Shown here one piece after another: positions 8,741 through 17,441 of a stretch of 64,000 nt of DNA. Positions within the stretch are counted from its first letter, which is position 1; the number at the start of each line of letters is the position of its first letter. Position numbers and translations under genes: made by a program. Where the stretch lies: assembly GCA_910574885.1 (NCBI GenBank), contig CAJTDD010000005.1, positions 186,001-250,000 on the forward strand, written 5' to 3'. Origin of the DNA: Lachnospiraceae bacterium. Lineage in GTDB: Bacteria; Bacillota; Clostridia; Lachnospirales; Lachnospiraceae. The notes beneath the pieces are model-generated. The model had not been told where the DNA came from. It saw nothing but the letters and a program-made list of their open reading frames with translations, and made no database searches.

Positions 8741-8789
8741 AGGCTGTCGGGAAATGTTGTATTTTCTGCAATCTATTTCCCGACAGCCT
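8741..8789. terminator. Bidirectional terminator between psd and malQ
   Basis: A 15-bp perfect stem (8741-8755 with 8775-8789) closes a 19-nt loop. On the minus strand it is followed by CCTTAAAATTTTTC, a good T-rich tail for malQ. On the plus strand the tail is weaker (TCTCTATGG). Confidence 0.75.
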
Positions 8790-8811
8790 TCTCTATGGTT
8801 AGTAAAGCCGA

Positions 8812-10302
8812 CTAACGTCCATAACGTCTCGTGACCGAGAGAATTTCCTCTTTAAGCTCCTTTGACAAATCCGCCTCCGTAAGCCTCCATCTCCAATTCT
8901 TCCCTACGGTAGAAGGCTGGTTCATCCGGCAGCTATTGTCAAGCCCCATATAATCCTGTAGCGGAATAATACAAGTCCTTGCGCTGCTTCTCATCGCCAT
9001 AGAAATGAAGGATTTATACAGCAGTTCTTTCGGCGTATGGTGGTCGCACATATAATCCCTTGCAGCCTCCAATTCTTCCTCTTTGATAGAATCCAGCCAT
9101 CCCACAAGTGTCTCATTGTCGTGTGTCCCTGTGTAAACAACACTGTTCTCCACATAATTATGCGGCAGATAGTCATTGGCAGAACCAGAATCACGGGAGT
9201 CAAATGCGAACTCTAATACCTTCATCCCTGGAAAACCAGTCTCATGTACCAACCAGCGTACAGAATCCGTCACATACCCCAGATCCTCCGCAATCACGTC
9301 ATGGTGCCCAAGATGCTGCTCCATGCACTGGAACAGTTCAATCCCGGGTCCCTTCTCCCAATGGCCGTTTACGGCAGAATCATCTCCGTAAGGGATGGAA
9401 TAATATTCGTCAAAACCGCGGAAATGATCGATCCGCAGAATATCGTACATCTGGAAACAATAGGTCAGGCGGGAAATCCACCATTTATAATTAGTGTCCC
9501 TGTGGTAATCCCAGCGGTAGAGGGGATTACCCCAGACCTGTCCCGTGGCGGAAAAACCGTCCGGCGGGCAGCCTGCCACGGCGAGAGGGACATTCTTCTC
9601 ATCTAATTGGAAAAGTTCCGGATGGGCCCAGGTATCGGAGCTGTCCATGGCCACATAAATGGGGATGTCCCCAATCAGCCGGATTCCCTTCTGGTTGGCA
9701 TAATCTTTCAATGCGCTCCACTGTTCATGGAACTTAAACTGCAAGTATTGATGGAACTCCACATATGGATACAGCTCCTTATAGTATTCCTCCATGGCAG
9801 AACTCTCACGCAGCCGGATATCCTCGGGCCACGAAGACCAGGAAACATTGTCGTATTGCTCCTTGATTGCCATGAACAGGGCATAATCAGACAGCCACCA
9901 TTTGTTTTTCCTCACAAAATGCTGATAGTCATGATTCTCTGTAATCCAGCTTCTCTGATAAGCTTTGTAGAGCAGTGTGTAGCGGTTCTTATACAATTTC
10001 TCATAATCTACCGTGTCTGCCTGTTCCCCAAAATCAATGGCGTCGCACTCCTCCTGATGAAGGACGCCCTCCTTTACCAGCGCCTCAAGACTGATGAAAT
10101 AAGGATTTCCTGCAAAGGTAGAAAAAGATTGGTAAGGAGAATCCCCATAGCTTGTAGGCCCTAAGGGAAGAATCTGCCAGTAGGACTGCCCGGCCTCTTT
10201 CAGCCAGTCAATAAAATCATATGCACTCTGGGAAAAACAGCCGATGCCATAGCGCGACGGCAGGCTGGTGATGGGAAGAAGAATCCCTGCTTTGCGTCTC
10301 AT
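8812..10302 (-). CDS. malQ: 4-alpha-glucanotransferase (amylomaltase), GH77
   Basis: This 496-residue cytoplasmic enzyme transfers alpha-1,4-glucan segments between maltodextrins and releases glucose. The N-terminus (RRKAGILLPITSLPSRYGIG) and the length match the GH77 family. Catalytic residues are visible: nucleophile D292 in RIDHFRG, acid/base E339 in AEDLG and D395 in GTHDNE. It is divergent from the LacI regulator gene and belongs functionally to the maltodextrin locus that follows. A GGAGG precedes the start. No frameshift was seen. Confidence 0.95.
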   Translation of the reverse strand: MRRKAGILLPITSLPSRYGIGCFSQSAYDFIDWLKEAGQSYWQILPLGPTSYGDSPYQSFSTFAGNPYFISLEALVKEGVLHQEECDAIDFGEQADTVDYEKLYKNRYTLLYKAYQRSWITENHDYQHFVRKNKWWLSDYALFMAIKEQYDNVSWSSWPEDIRLRESSAMEEYYKELYPYVEFHQYLQFKFHEQWSALKDYANQKGIRLIGDIPIYVAMDSSDTWAHPELFQLDEKNVPLAVAGCPPDGFSATGQVWGNPLYRWDYHRDTNYKWWISRLTYCFQMYDILRIDHFRGFDEYYSIPYGDDSAVNGHWEKGPGIELFQCMEQHLGHHDVIAEDLGYVTDSVRWLVHETGFPGMKVLEFAFDSRDSGSANDYLPHNYVENSVVYTGTHDNETLVGWLDSIKEEELEAARDYMCDHHTPKELLYKSFISMAMRSSARTCIIPLQDYMGLDNSCRMNQPSTVGKNWRWRLTEADLSKELKEEILSVTRRYGR

Positions 10303-10681
10303 AAATGTTACCTCCTAATTGTTACGGCTTCAGAATGAACCATATAACAAGAGTCATTCCAAAATAGCCCGAAAATTCTGACGCATTTGCCTGCGTCTCA
10401 ATATATAATATAAATGTACCTCTTTTTGATACAAAACGCAATCTGTATTTGATATTTAGTATCATTATGATAGAAAAACAGAATAATTTTGTGCAAAATG
10501 TACACAAATGTAAAAGATGTTTAGGCACTGCTAAAACTTGTTGCATTTTTAAATCTATGGTATAATAGATAACGTTATTACAAAGTCCCGGACGGCAGCT
10601 TTGGGCTGGGTCATGTTTTCATGCATCGGCGTACGGACACCGGACGGGCGTACCTGGTGGGAATCGTTACGGAGGTGTAAG
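10303..10681. other. Divergent intergenic region between malQ and the LacI regulator gene
   Basis: This 379-base region holds the promoters for both divergent genes. A 74-codon open frame inside it (10322-10546, minus) has no family resemblance and no good ribosome binding site, so I do not call it. The small inverted repeat GACGCA...TGCGTC lies near 10380-10400 in the malQ leader. Confidence 0.6.
10538..10578 (+). promoter_or_regulatory. LacI gene promoter with LacI-type operator
   Basis: A weak -35 TTGTTG (10538-10543) and a perfect -10 TATAAT (10561-10566) are 17 bp apart. Directly after lies the 10-bp palindrome ATAACGTTAT (10569-10578) with a central CG, as LacI-family sites have. Its place at the start site suggests autorepression. 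Confidence 0.55.
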
Positions 10682-11737
10682 ATGATAACGATCAAAGATA
10701 TGGCCGATATGTTAGGTACCAGTACGACAACTGTGTCGAATGTTATTCATGGGAAGACAAGCGAGGTATCACAAAAGACGGTGGAGAGAGTAGAGAAACT
10801 ATTAGAAGAATACGACTATGTCCCGAACAACAGTGCAAGGAGCCTGACACAGAATTGCTCGAAGATTATCGGAGTTGCATTGAAGAGCCGGAAGGAACAG
10901 TATGACAATATTCTGGCAGATCCTTTTTTCAGCGAGCTGATTGGCGCGATTGAGGCTGAGATCCGGAGCAGGGGATATTATATGATGATTTATACGTCTA
11001 ACGATCTTACGGAACTTATCCGGAATATCCTGACGTGGAATGTAGACGGGCTGCTGCTTTTGGGGATTCTTCATGATGATTTTGTAAGGATCAAAAGCAG
11101 GTATAAGAAGCCGGTCGTCCTGATAGACAGCTATGCCCCCAGGGATATCATGAATTATGTGAATGTGGGGCTTGAGGATGAGAGAGGGGCATATGAGATG
11201 ACCTGCCATCTTCTGGAGAAGGGGCATCGCAGGATCGCATTTCTTGCGGATAACATGGAGGGCGTGGATTATACCCGGTATGTAGGGCATCAGAAAGCGA
11301 TGGCAGAATACGGGCTGAAAGCAGACGAGAAGGATCTGTTGATCATCCGGTCCGGGATGATGGAGCGGGAATCAAGCCTTGAGGAGCTTTATTACCTGTC
11401 CCGGAATTATACGGCGTTCATGTGCTGTTCGGATTATCATGCCGTAGTTTTGATGAGTTACTTTAGCGACCGGGGAGTACGGATTCCGGATGACCTTTCT
11501 TTTACCGGGTTCGATGATGTCCTGTTAGCGAGGATCGTGCGTCCGGCGCTTACGACAGTCCGGCAGGATATTACCAGGAAGGGCTGCCTTGCAGTGGATA
11601 CGCTGCTTGGGATGATACAGGAGGAAGAGTCGCCTAAGTGGGATGTGAAGCTGCCAATCGAGATTGTGTTCAGGGACAGTGTGAAGACCATTTCTTCTTA
11701 TGGCGGCCATGGCCATAATGAGACGAAAACAGAATAG
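10682..11737 (+). CDS. LacI family regulator of maltodextrin use
   Basis: The product is 351 residues from ATG 10682, six bases after GGAGG; a longer frame from 10601 covers the promoter leader and is rejected. The N-terminal HTH (TIKDMADMLGTSTTTVSNVI) and hinge segment VPNNSARSLTQ are typical LacI features, followed by a periplasmic-binding-protein-like sugar domain. It sits between malQ and the maltodextrin transport genes and probably controls both. Candidate operators with a central CG lie before its own gene and as three copies before the binding protein gene. The ligand is inferred to be a maltodextrin. Confidence 0.88.
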   Translation: MITIKDMADMLGTSTTTVSNVIHGKTSEVSQKTVERVEKLLEEYDYVPNNSARSLTQNCSKIIGVALKSRKEQYDNILADPFFSELIGAIEAEIRSRGYYMMIYTSNDLTELIRNILTWNVDGLLLLGILHDDFVRIKSRYKKPVVLIDSYAPRDIMNYVNVGLEDERGAYEMTCHLLEKGHRRIAFLADNMEGVDYTRYVGHQKAMAEYGLKADEKDLLIIRSGMMERESSLEELYYLSRNYTAFMCCSDYHAVVLMSYFSDRGVRIPDDLSFTGFDDVLLARIVRPALTTVRQDITRKGCLAVDTLLGMIQEEESPKWDVKLPIEIVFRDSVKTISSYGGHGHNETKTE

Positions 11738-11761
11738 AAAAGGCAGTATAGCCGGCCGGTA

Positions 11762-11802
11762 AGAGGGTACATCTTTCATAGAAGGGATGTATCTTCTTTT
11801 TT
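11762..11802 (+). terminator. Terminator of the LacI gene
   Basis: A 12-bp stem (AGAGGGTACATC with GATGTATCTTCT, two G-U pairs) is followed by TTTTTT. Confidence 0.75.
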
Positions 11803-11814
11803 GCCATAATTCGA

Positions 11815-11990
11815 CCTTTTTCGCATAAGGGAATTTGTTGTGATTTTGTACAAATAGTAGGAGTTAAAATTGTATAATTTATATAAATTTTCGTATTTCA
11901 TACGAAAATTTAAAACTTATGCGTAAAAGCTATTGCGAGTTTACATATTTAGTGCTAATATATGAGACAAGATACCTTATGCGCAAAAGG
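11815..11990. promoter_or_regulatory. Three LacI-type operators and the promoter of the maltodextrin transport operon
   Basis: Three related 16-bp sites lie at 11815-11830 (CCTTTTTCGCATAAGG), 11915-11930 (ACTTATGCGTAAAAGC) and 11975-11990 (CCTTATGCGCAAAAGG). The first reads in the opposite orientation, and all have a central CG. A promoter fits between the second and third: TTGCGA (11933-11938), 17 bp, TAATAT (11956-11961). Sites two and three are 60 bp apart and flank the promoter, suiting a looped repressor. A separate 12-bp inverted repeat with a 5-nt loop lies at 11884-11912. Confidence 0.65.
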
Positions 11991-12019
11991 TGAAAAATAA
12001 ACTAATTGTGGAGGACAAA

Positions 12020-13339
12020 ATGAAAAGGAAAGTTATTGCAGCATTTTTGGCAGCGACAATGGTATTAGGCTTGGCAGCATGTGGCTCATCAGGTGGAGAT
12101 TCCGGCGACGGCGGTTCATCAGGCGGTTCTTCCTCCAAGTCAGACGGCAAGACGATCCGTCTGGTCAATGGTAAGATTGAGATTGACGGGACACTGAAAA
12201 AGCTTGCTGAGATGTACAAGGAAGAGACCGGCGTTACGGTCGAAGTCGAATCTATGGGAGGCGGCGTTGATATCCAAGGCACAATCAAGGGTTACTACCA
12301 GGCTGGCAATATGCCGGATATTTTTGTAAATGGCCTCGCACCGGAATTCGCGAACTGGTCCGGGATGCTTGTTGATATGAGCGGTGAGAAATGGGCGTCT
12401 GATACGGATAACGCATATACGGTTGAAGGAGAAGGCGTCGTAGGATATCCATACACAGTTGAAGGGATCGGCCTTGCTTACAACAAAGACATCTTAGAGA
12501 AAGCGAATATCGATCCGGCAACTCTGACGGATACGGCAAAACTGGAAGCGGCGTTTAAGGAGATGGATTCCAAGAAGGATGAGCTTGGCATTACGGCTGT
12601 CGTAGGTTATTGTGCGGAGCCAACCAATCTCTATTGGTCCACAGGCCAGCATTTATTTGCAAATTATCTGGATGCAGGTCTTGACCGTGACGACACGACA
12701 TATATTGACTTGCTCAATGACGGCGGTAAGTTTGATGACGAGCGCCTGACTGATTTCGCAGAGTATGTAGGTGTTTTGAATCAGTATTCTGATCCGGCGT
12801 TGTTGGTTTCCGGTACATATGATCAGCAGATTTTGAATTTTGCGTCCGGTAAATATGCATTCGTGACACAGGGGTCCTGGATTGGAGCTACCATGATGAA
12901 CGATGATAAGGATGCATATGATGCGGCTGGAAACTTTGAAGTGGGCATGATTCCATACGCATTCCAGGATGGAATTGATACAATCCTTACCAATTCACCT
13001 TCCTGGTGGTCCATTTATTCTGAGGGTAATGTAGATGCTTCTAAGGCATTTTTACAGTGGATGTCCGAAGATAAGGCACAGAAGATTCTGGTTGAGGAAG
13101 CCGGATTTATCAGTCCGTTTAAGTCCTGTACTTATGTCGCTTCTGATCCGTTTGCACAGGCTATGGTAGATTATATCGCTGACGAGAAGACATCGGCATG
13201 GCATTGGCTTGACTTGAAGGAAGGTTATGCAATGAACTGTACCGGCCAGGTATTTGCAGATTATGCGGCAGGCAGCCTGGATACGGAAGGGTTCGTAAAG
13301 ACAATGAAGCAGGTTACAGAGTCTTACTATGCAAACTAA
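12020..13339 (+). CDS. ABC transporter sugar-binding lipoprotein (maltodextrin type)
   Basis: The product is 439 residues from ATG 12020, preceded by GGAGG; an upstream GTG at 11990 would fall in the operator. It has a lipoprotein signal peptide ending in the lipobox LAAC, then a Gly/Ser-rich linker and a type 1 extracellular binding-protein fold (family 1, CUT1 systems). It captures maltodextrins at the membrane outer face and delivers them to the two permeases encoded next. The substrate is inferred from the neighbouring malQ and alpha-glucosidase genes. A terminator-like hairpin after it would make its mRNA more abundant than that of the permeases. Confidence 0.9.
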   Translation: MKRKVIAAFLAATMVLGLAACGSSGGDSGDGGSSGGSSSKSDGKTIRLVNGKIEIDGTLKKLAEMYKEETGVTVEVESMGGGVDIQGTIKGYYQAGNMPDIFVNGLAPEFANWSGMLVDMSGEKWASDTDNAYTVEGEGVVGYPYTVEGIGLAYNKDILEKANIDPATLTDTAKLEAAFKEMDSKKDELGITAVVGYCAEPTNLYWSTGQHLFANYLDAGLDRDDTTYIDLLNDGGKFDDERLTDFAEYVGVLNQYSDPALLVSGTYDQQILNFASGKYAFVTQGSWIGATMMNDDKDAYDAAGNFEVGMIPYAFQDGIDTILTNSPSWWSIYSEGNVDASKAFLQWMSEDKAQKILVEEAGFISPFKSCTYVASDPFAQAMVDYIADEKTSAWHWLDLKEGYAMNCTGQVFADYAAGSLDTEGFVKTMKQVTESYYAN

Positions 13340-13355
13340 TGGTTCAAGGGTTGAG

Positions 13356-13391
13356 GGGCGGACAGCAGTGTAATTTGCTGCCGCCCTTTTT
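13356..13391 (+). terminator. Hairpin with T-tract between binding protein and permease genes
   Basis: GGGCGG-A-CAGCA pairs with TGCTG-CCGCCC (one bulge), followed by TTTTT. Partial termination here would allow high expression of the binding protein with less of the permeases, a common pattern in such operons. Confidence 0.75.
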
Positions 13392-13509
13392 GTGCACAGG
13401 CACGCAAATAGAAGTTTGCTGCTAAGGCAGCATGCGGGCCGTGCGGCGGGTAAGGGAAGATGGCTCTTCCCTGCTCGATTTAAAAAAATGAGAGAGAGGA
13501 GCTGTAACA

Positions 13510-14574
13510 ATGGCTGAGAACTCAAAAAATACAAAACTGCTGTCCTTTATTCTTTTGGCGGCAGGAATCGCGGGCCTGGTGATTGCGCTGATTCTGGATT
13601 TCAGCGGCAGCAGCGCAGCTTATAGGGGCCCCTTGCTGGTGATCGGGGCAATTTCATTCCTGGCAGGACTGTATTTTTTTCCGACGGTCGAACATCACCG
13701 CAGTATCATTAACTTTATATTCTTATTCCCGTTGTTATTTTCATTTGCCGTGACGGTATTGATTCCTCTGGGACTGGGTATCGTATATTCCTTCACGGAC
13801 TGGAACGGCATCCGGCTGACGGAAGTCGTCGGTTTTGCCAATTATACGGCAATGTTCAAGGACCCGGCTTTTGTCTGGTCTGTGCTGCTGACATTCTTGT
13901 TTGTTATTTTTAATATGGTACTGATTAATGTGATTGGTTTTATGCTTGCATTGCTCTGTACGTCAAAGATGCGGGGAATTAATTTCTTCCGGGCGTCTTA
14001 TTTCCTGCCGAACCTGATTGGAGGTATTGTATTGGGTTATATCTGGCAGTTCGTGTTCAATAACGTGCTGATTCAGATTACTTCTAAGTGGGGTATGGTG
14101 AATTCCGTGCTGTCGAACACCAAGACAGCGTTTGCGGCAATCGTGGTTGTATACATCTGGCAGTATGCAGGATATATTATGCTGATCTATGTGACCGGTC
14201 TTACGACGGTTCCCAAGGATGTCCTTGAGGCGTCCCAGATCGACGGCGCTAACGCACTGACGACTCTGTTTAGGATTAAGATACCGATGATTGCATCTAC
14301 AATCACCATCTGTACGTTCCTGACTTTGACGTCTGCATTCAAGCAGTTCGATGTGAATATGGCGTTGACCAATGGTACGGGTTCTGTGGCAGATTTCATG
14401 GGGGCGTATTTGACCAATGGTACGCAGATGCTCGCCTTAAATATCTATAATACGGCGATTACGAAGAACAGCTATGCACTTGGCCAGGCGAAAGCTGTCC
14501 TGTTCTTCATCATCCTGGCAACCGTATCTATTATTCAGGTACGGATATCCAATAGCAAGGAGGTAGAGTTATAA
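13510..14574 (+). CDS. Sugar ABC transporter permease, MalF type
   Basis: The 354-residue membrane protein has about eight helices: two N-terminal helices (SFILLAAGIAGLVIALILDF and the next) before the standard six of the binding-protein-dependent permease domain. The EAA loop that contacts the ATPase is visible as EASQIDGANALTTLFRIKIP. It forms the translocation channel with the MalG-type partner, whose ATG overlaps this stop by one base (TAATG), so they are translationally coupled. An ordinary CUT1 component with no defects seen. Confidence 0.9.
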   Translation: MAENSKNTKLLSFILLAAGIAGLVIALILDFSGSSAAYRGPLLVIGAISFLAGLYFFPTVEHHRSIINFIFLFPLLFSFAVTVLIPLGLGIVYSFTDWNGIRLTEVVGFANYTAMFKDPAFVWSVLLTFLFVIFNMVLINVIGFMLALLCTSKMRGINFFRASYFLPNLIGGIVLGYIWQFVFNNVLIQITSKWGMVNSVLSNTKTAFAAIVVVYIWQYAGYIMLIYVTGLTTVPKDVLEASQIDGANALTTLFRIKIPMIASTITICTFLTLTSAFKQFDVNMALTNGTGSVADFMGAYLTNGTQMLALNIYNTAITKNSYALGQAKAVLFFIILATVSIIQVRISNSKEVEL

Positions 14575-15434
14575 TGAGTATGAAGAAATCCCACAAAATA
14601 ATTTTTACGGTTCTCGGAACGATCGTTGCTATTTATACTCTGTTTCCGTTCTATCTGGTTGTGTTGAATACCTTTAAGAATGCCAACGGCATCGTGGCAA
14701 ATCCGGTAGGATTCGGCGGAGTCAGCTTTTCCCAGCTGATGGCCAATATTTCTGCCGTAGTCAATAATTCGAACTTTAATTTCTGGTATGCATTCGGCAC
14801 GTCCGTAGTAATTACGGTGCTGTCGCTGGTATTGCTGGCGCTTTTCGGCGGTATGGCTGCCTGGGTCATCTGCCGGAATAAGACCAAATGGTCTACGGCT
14901 ATCTACATGGTATTTATTGCGTCCATGATCATTCCGTTTCAGGTAGTCATGCTGCCGCTGATTTCTACGTTCCGTGACGTGAGCCAGTTCATCGGAATCT
15001 CCATGCTGCAGTCCATCCCTGGAATCGTGTTCGCATACTGCGGGTTCGGCGGGGCAATGACCGTGTTTATCCTGACTGGTTTTATCAAAGGTATCCCTTA
15101 CGAGCTGGAAGAGGCTGCGGCGATTGACGGATGTTCTCCGGAGGGGACGTTTTTCCGGATTATCTTTCCGCTGCTTACACCTGTCATTACTACTGTTACG
15201 ATTTTGAATGGTATGTGGATCTGGAACGACTACCTGCTGCCGTCTCTGATGCTTGGGCAGAACGGTAAGGTGAAGACCCTTCCGGTTGCAGTGCAGGCTT
15301 TCGTAGGTTCCTATGTAAAACAGTGGGATCTGATCCTGACGGCCGCACTTCTGGCAATTGTTCCTATGATCGTGATCTTCCTGGTTGCCCAGAAGCAGAT
15401 TATGAACGGAATGGTGGAAGGAGCTATCAAGTAA
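14574..15434 (+). CDS. Sugar ABC transporter permease, MalG type
   Basis: The product has 286 residues with six predicted helices. The EAA loop reads EEAAAIDGCSPEGTFFRIIFP, typical of the second CUT1 permease. The start overlaps the previous stop by one base, behind AAGGAGG. It pairs with the MalF-type permease to import maltodextrins, driven by the ATPase encoded at 16264. A long open frame on the opposite strand here (14535-15638) is an antisense shadow. Confidence 0.9.
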   Translation: MSMKKSHKIIFTVLGTIVAIYTLFPFYLVVLNTFKNANGIVANPVGFGGVSFSQLMANISAVVNNSNFNFWYAFGTSVVITVLSLVLLALFGGMAAWVICRNKTKWSTAIYMVFIASMIIPFQVVMLPLISTFRDVSQFIGISMLQSIPGIVFAYCGFGGAMTVFILTGFIKGIPYELEEAAAIDGCSPEGTFFRIIFPLLTPVITTVTILNGMWIWNDYLLPSLMLGQNGKVKTLPVAVQAFVGSYVKQWDLILTAALLAIVPMIVIFLVAQKQIMNGMVEGAIK

Positions 15435-15459
15435 ATATTTCGTATTAAAGGAGTCTGTT

Positions 15460-16203
15460 ATGAATTTGTTTGATATGAATGGTCCGTTGATGTACAATCT
15501 TGGGAAATTAGCCAATATTTTCCTGTGTAATGTATTGTTCTGCCTGTTTTCCCTGCCGCTCTTTACGATTGGCGCGTCGTTGTCCGCATTGTTCGCCTGC
15601 ATGCAGGCAATCTGGGATGAGGACGAGGATGATATCATGGCGAAGCAGTTCTGGAATGCATTTAAGCAGAATTTCAGGCAGGGGACGGTGATTTGGCTGC
15701 TCTGTCTTCTGGCGTTTGCATTCCTTGGTATCTATTACTTCATTGTGCTGAGCATGGCCGGCGCTGTGGGGAAGGTATACCGGGTGAGCTTCTTTATGAT
15801 GTGCCTGATCTTCCTGTTTGGGTTTCAGTATTTGTTCCCGCTGCAGGCAAGGTATCGGAACAGTATCAAGAATACATTGAAAAACGCGTGGCTTCTCAGC
15901 ATCGCCGCTCTGCCGTGGACGGTTCTTAGCATTCTGCTGGTTGCAGGGGCAATCTATCTTTCGTTCTTCATGAATCCGGATGGCGTAAGCCTTGCCGTGT
16001 TTTTGTGGGGAACCTTGGGATTCGGGATCGTTGCATACCTGAACAGTATTTTCTTTGGGAAGGCTTTCCGGATGATTGACCCGGAGAAGTTAGAGGCAGC
16101 CCATGAGGCGCCAAGTGAGGCGTTGTTCATTGACGAGGAGCATCGGATGGGTATATCACGCTATGGGAAAGCGTCCAAAGCGAAGAAGGGCAGATGGCGT
16201 TAG
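15460..16203 (+). CDS. YesL family (DUF624) membrane protein
   Basis: The product is 247 residues with about five membrane helices and the conserved start MNLFDMNGPLMYNLGKLANI. YesL proteins are often encoded next to CUT1 sugar transporters in Firmicutes, but their function is not established. Its place between the permeases and the ATPase suggests an accessory role in this transporter. It has a normal ribosome binding site (AAAGGAG). Confidence 0.8.
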   Translation: MNLFDMNGPLMYNLGKLANIFLCNVLFCLFSLPLFTIGASLSALFACMQAIWDEDEDDIMAKQFWNAFKQNFRQGTVIWLLCLLAFAFLGIYYFIVLSMAGAVGKVYRVSFFMMCLIFLFGFQYLFPLQARYRNSIKNTLKNAWLLSIAALPWTVLSILLVAGAIYLSFFMNPDGVSLAVFLWGTLGFGIVAYLNSIFFGKAFRMIDPEKLEAAHEAPSEALFIDEEHRMGISRYGKASKAKKGRWR

Positions 16204-16263
16204 TATCAGGCAGATTTCTAATGAAGGCTAAAGTTGATCATAATAACTTGGAGGAGAATGATT

Positions 16264-17364
16264 ATGGCTTCGATCAGTTTTAAAAATGTAACAAAGACCT
16301 ATGATGGAGCGGCATCTCCGGTTGTCCCGAATCTGAATCTTGAGATCAAGGATAAGGAATTTATTATTCTGGTCGGTCCGTCGGGATGTGGGAAGTCCAC
16401 CACTCTGCGTATGATTGCAGGGCTTGAGTCCATTACAGAGGGTGAAGTATATATTGGGGACCGGCTTGTGAACAAGGTGCCGCCCAAAGACCGCGACATT
16501 GCAATGGTGTTCCAGAACTATGCGCTCTATCCCCATATGAATGTGTATAAGAATATTTCGTTCGGTTTGAATCTCCGCAAGGAGGACAAGGCAGAGATTG
16601 ACCGCCGTGTACATGAGGCGGCGAAGATTCTTGACTTGGAGCATCTGCTGAGCCGTAAACCGAAAGAGTTGTCCGGCGGCCAGAGGCAGAGGGTTGCCCT
16701 TGGCCGTGCAATGGTACGGAATCCCGCCGTATTTCTTCTGGATGAGCCGCTGTCCAACTTAGACGCCAAGCTCCGTGCTACTATGAGGACGGAGATTGCG
16801 AAACTTCACCAGAGATTGGATATTACGTTCGTGTATGTGACCCATGACCAGACGGAGGCAATGACCATGGGCGACCGTATCGTCGTCATGAAGGAGGGTG
16901 TCGTTCAGCAGTTTGATACGCCGCAGGTTCTTTACGATACGCCGGATAATCTGTTCGTGGCAGGATTCATCGGCAGCCCGCAGATGAATTTTATGGATGC
17001 AAAGATTAGCCAGGAGGGCAATAAGCTCTATGCGGACGTGAAGGGTAACAAGCTTCTGATACCGGATTTCAAGAATGAGGCGTTGAAGCCATATGTGGGT
17101 AAATCTGTGGTAATGGGGCTTAGGTTAGAGGATTTCCTTCCGCAGGAGAGGATGACGAAGGAGAATACGCTGGCAGCCGAGATGAATTTCAGTGAGCTGA
17201 TGGGCGCGGATTACCACTTACATCTGACTGTGGACGATATCCCGGTCACTGTCAAGATATCGTCATCCGAAAAACCGCTTCCGAAAGGACCGGCGAAGAT
17301 TGCTGCCAACATGGATAAAGCACATTTCTTCGATAAAGATACGGAGAAGGCAATCTGCCACTAA
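16264..17364 (+). CDS. Sugar ABC transporter ATPase, MsmX/MalK/UgpC type
   Basis: The 367-residue protein starts at ATG 16264, eight bases after GGAGGAG; the longer frame from 16234 begins upstream of that site. The ATPase domain has Walker A GPSGCGKST (about residue 38), signature LSGGQRQR, Walker B VFLLDEPLSNLD and H-loop THDQ. A C-terminal beta-barrel regulatory domain (about 240-367) marks the MalK/MsmX group, which powers CUT1 sugar importers and can serve several of them. It closes the transport operon ahead of a terminator. Confidence 0.92.
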   Translation: MASISFKNVTKTYDGAASPVVPNLNLEIKDKEFIILVGPSGCGKSTTLRMIAGLESITEGEVYIGDRLVNKVPPKDRDIAMVFQNYALYPHMNVYKNISFGLNLRKEDKAEIDRRVHEAAKILDLEHLLSRKPKELSGGQRQRVALGRAMVRNPAVFLLDEPLSNLDAKLRATMRTEIAKLHQRLDITFVYVTHDQTEAMTMGDRIVVMKEGVVQQFDTPQVLYDTPDNLFVAGFIGSPQMNFMDAKISQEGNKLYADVKGNKLLIPDFKNEALKPYVGKSVVMGLRLEDFLPQERMTKENTLAAEMNFSELMGADYHLHLTVDDIPVTVKISSSEKPLPKGPAKIAANMDKAHFFDKDTEKAICH

Positions 17365-17375
17365 ATATGCAAAGC

Positions 17376-17403
17376 AAAGGGGCTGTCGTAAGAAGCCCCT
17401 TTT
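17376..17403 (+). terminator. Terminator after the transport ATPase gene
   Basis: AAAGGGGCT pairs perfectly with AGCCCCTTT (9 bp, 9-nt loop). The tail is only TTT, so read-through into the GH13 gene is possible. Confidence 0.7.
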
Positions 17404-17441
17404 GAAATAACGCAATATATTAAATTAAGAGGAGAATACAT

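Noticed and set aside
10322..10546. 74-codon frame on the minus strand between malQ and the LacI gene
   Set aside because: No ribosome binding site or family resemblance, and it covers the promoter region.
14535..15638. 367-codon open frame opposite the MalG-type permease gene
   Set aside because: Low-complexity composition (Ser, Asn, His, Arg rich), no family motifs, fully antisense to a well-supported permease gene.
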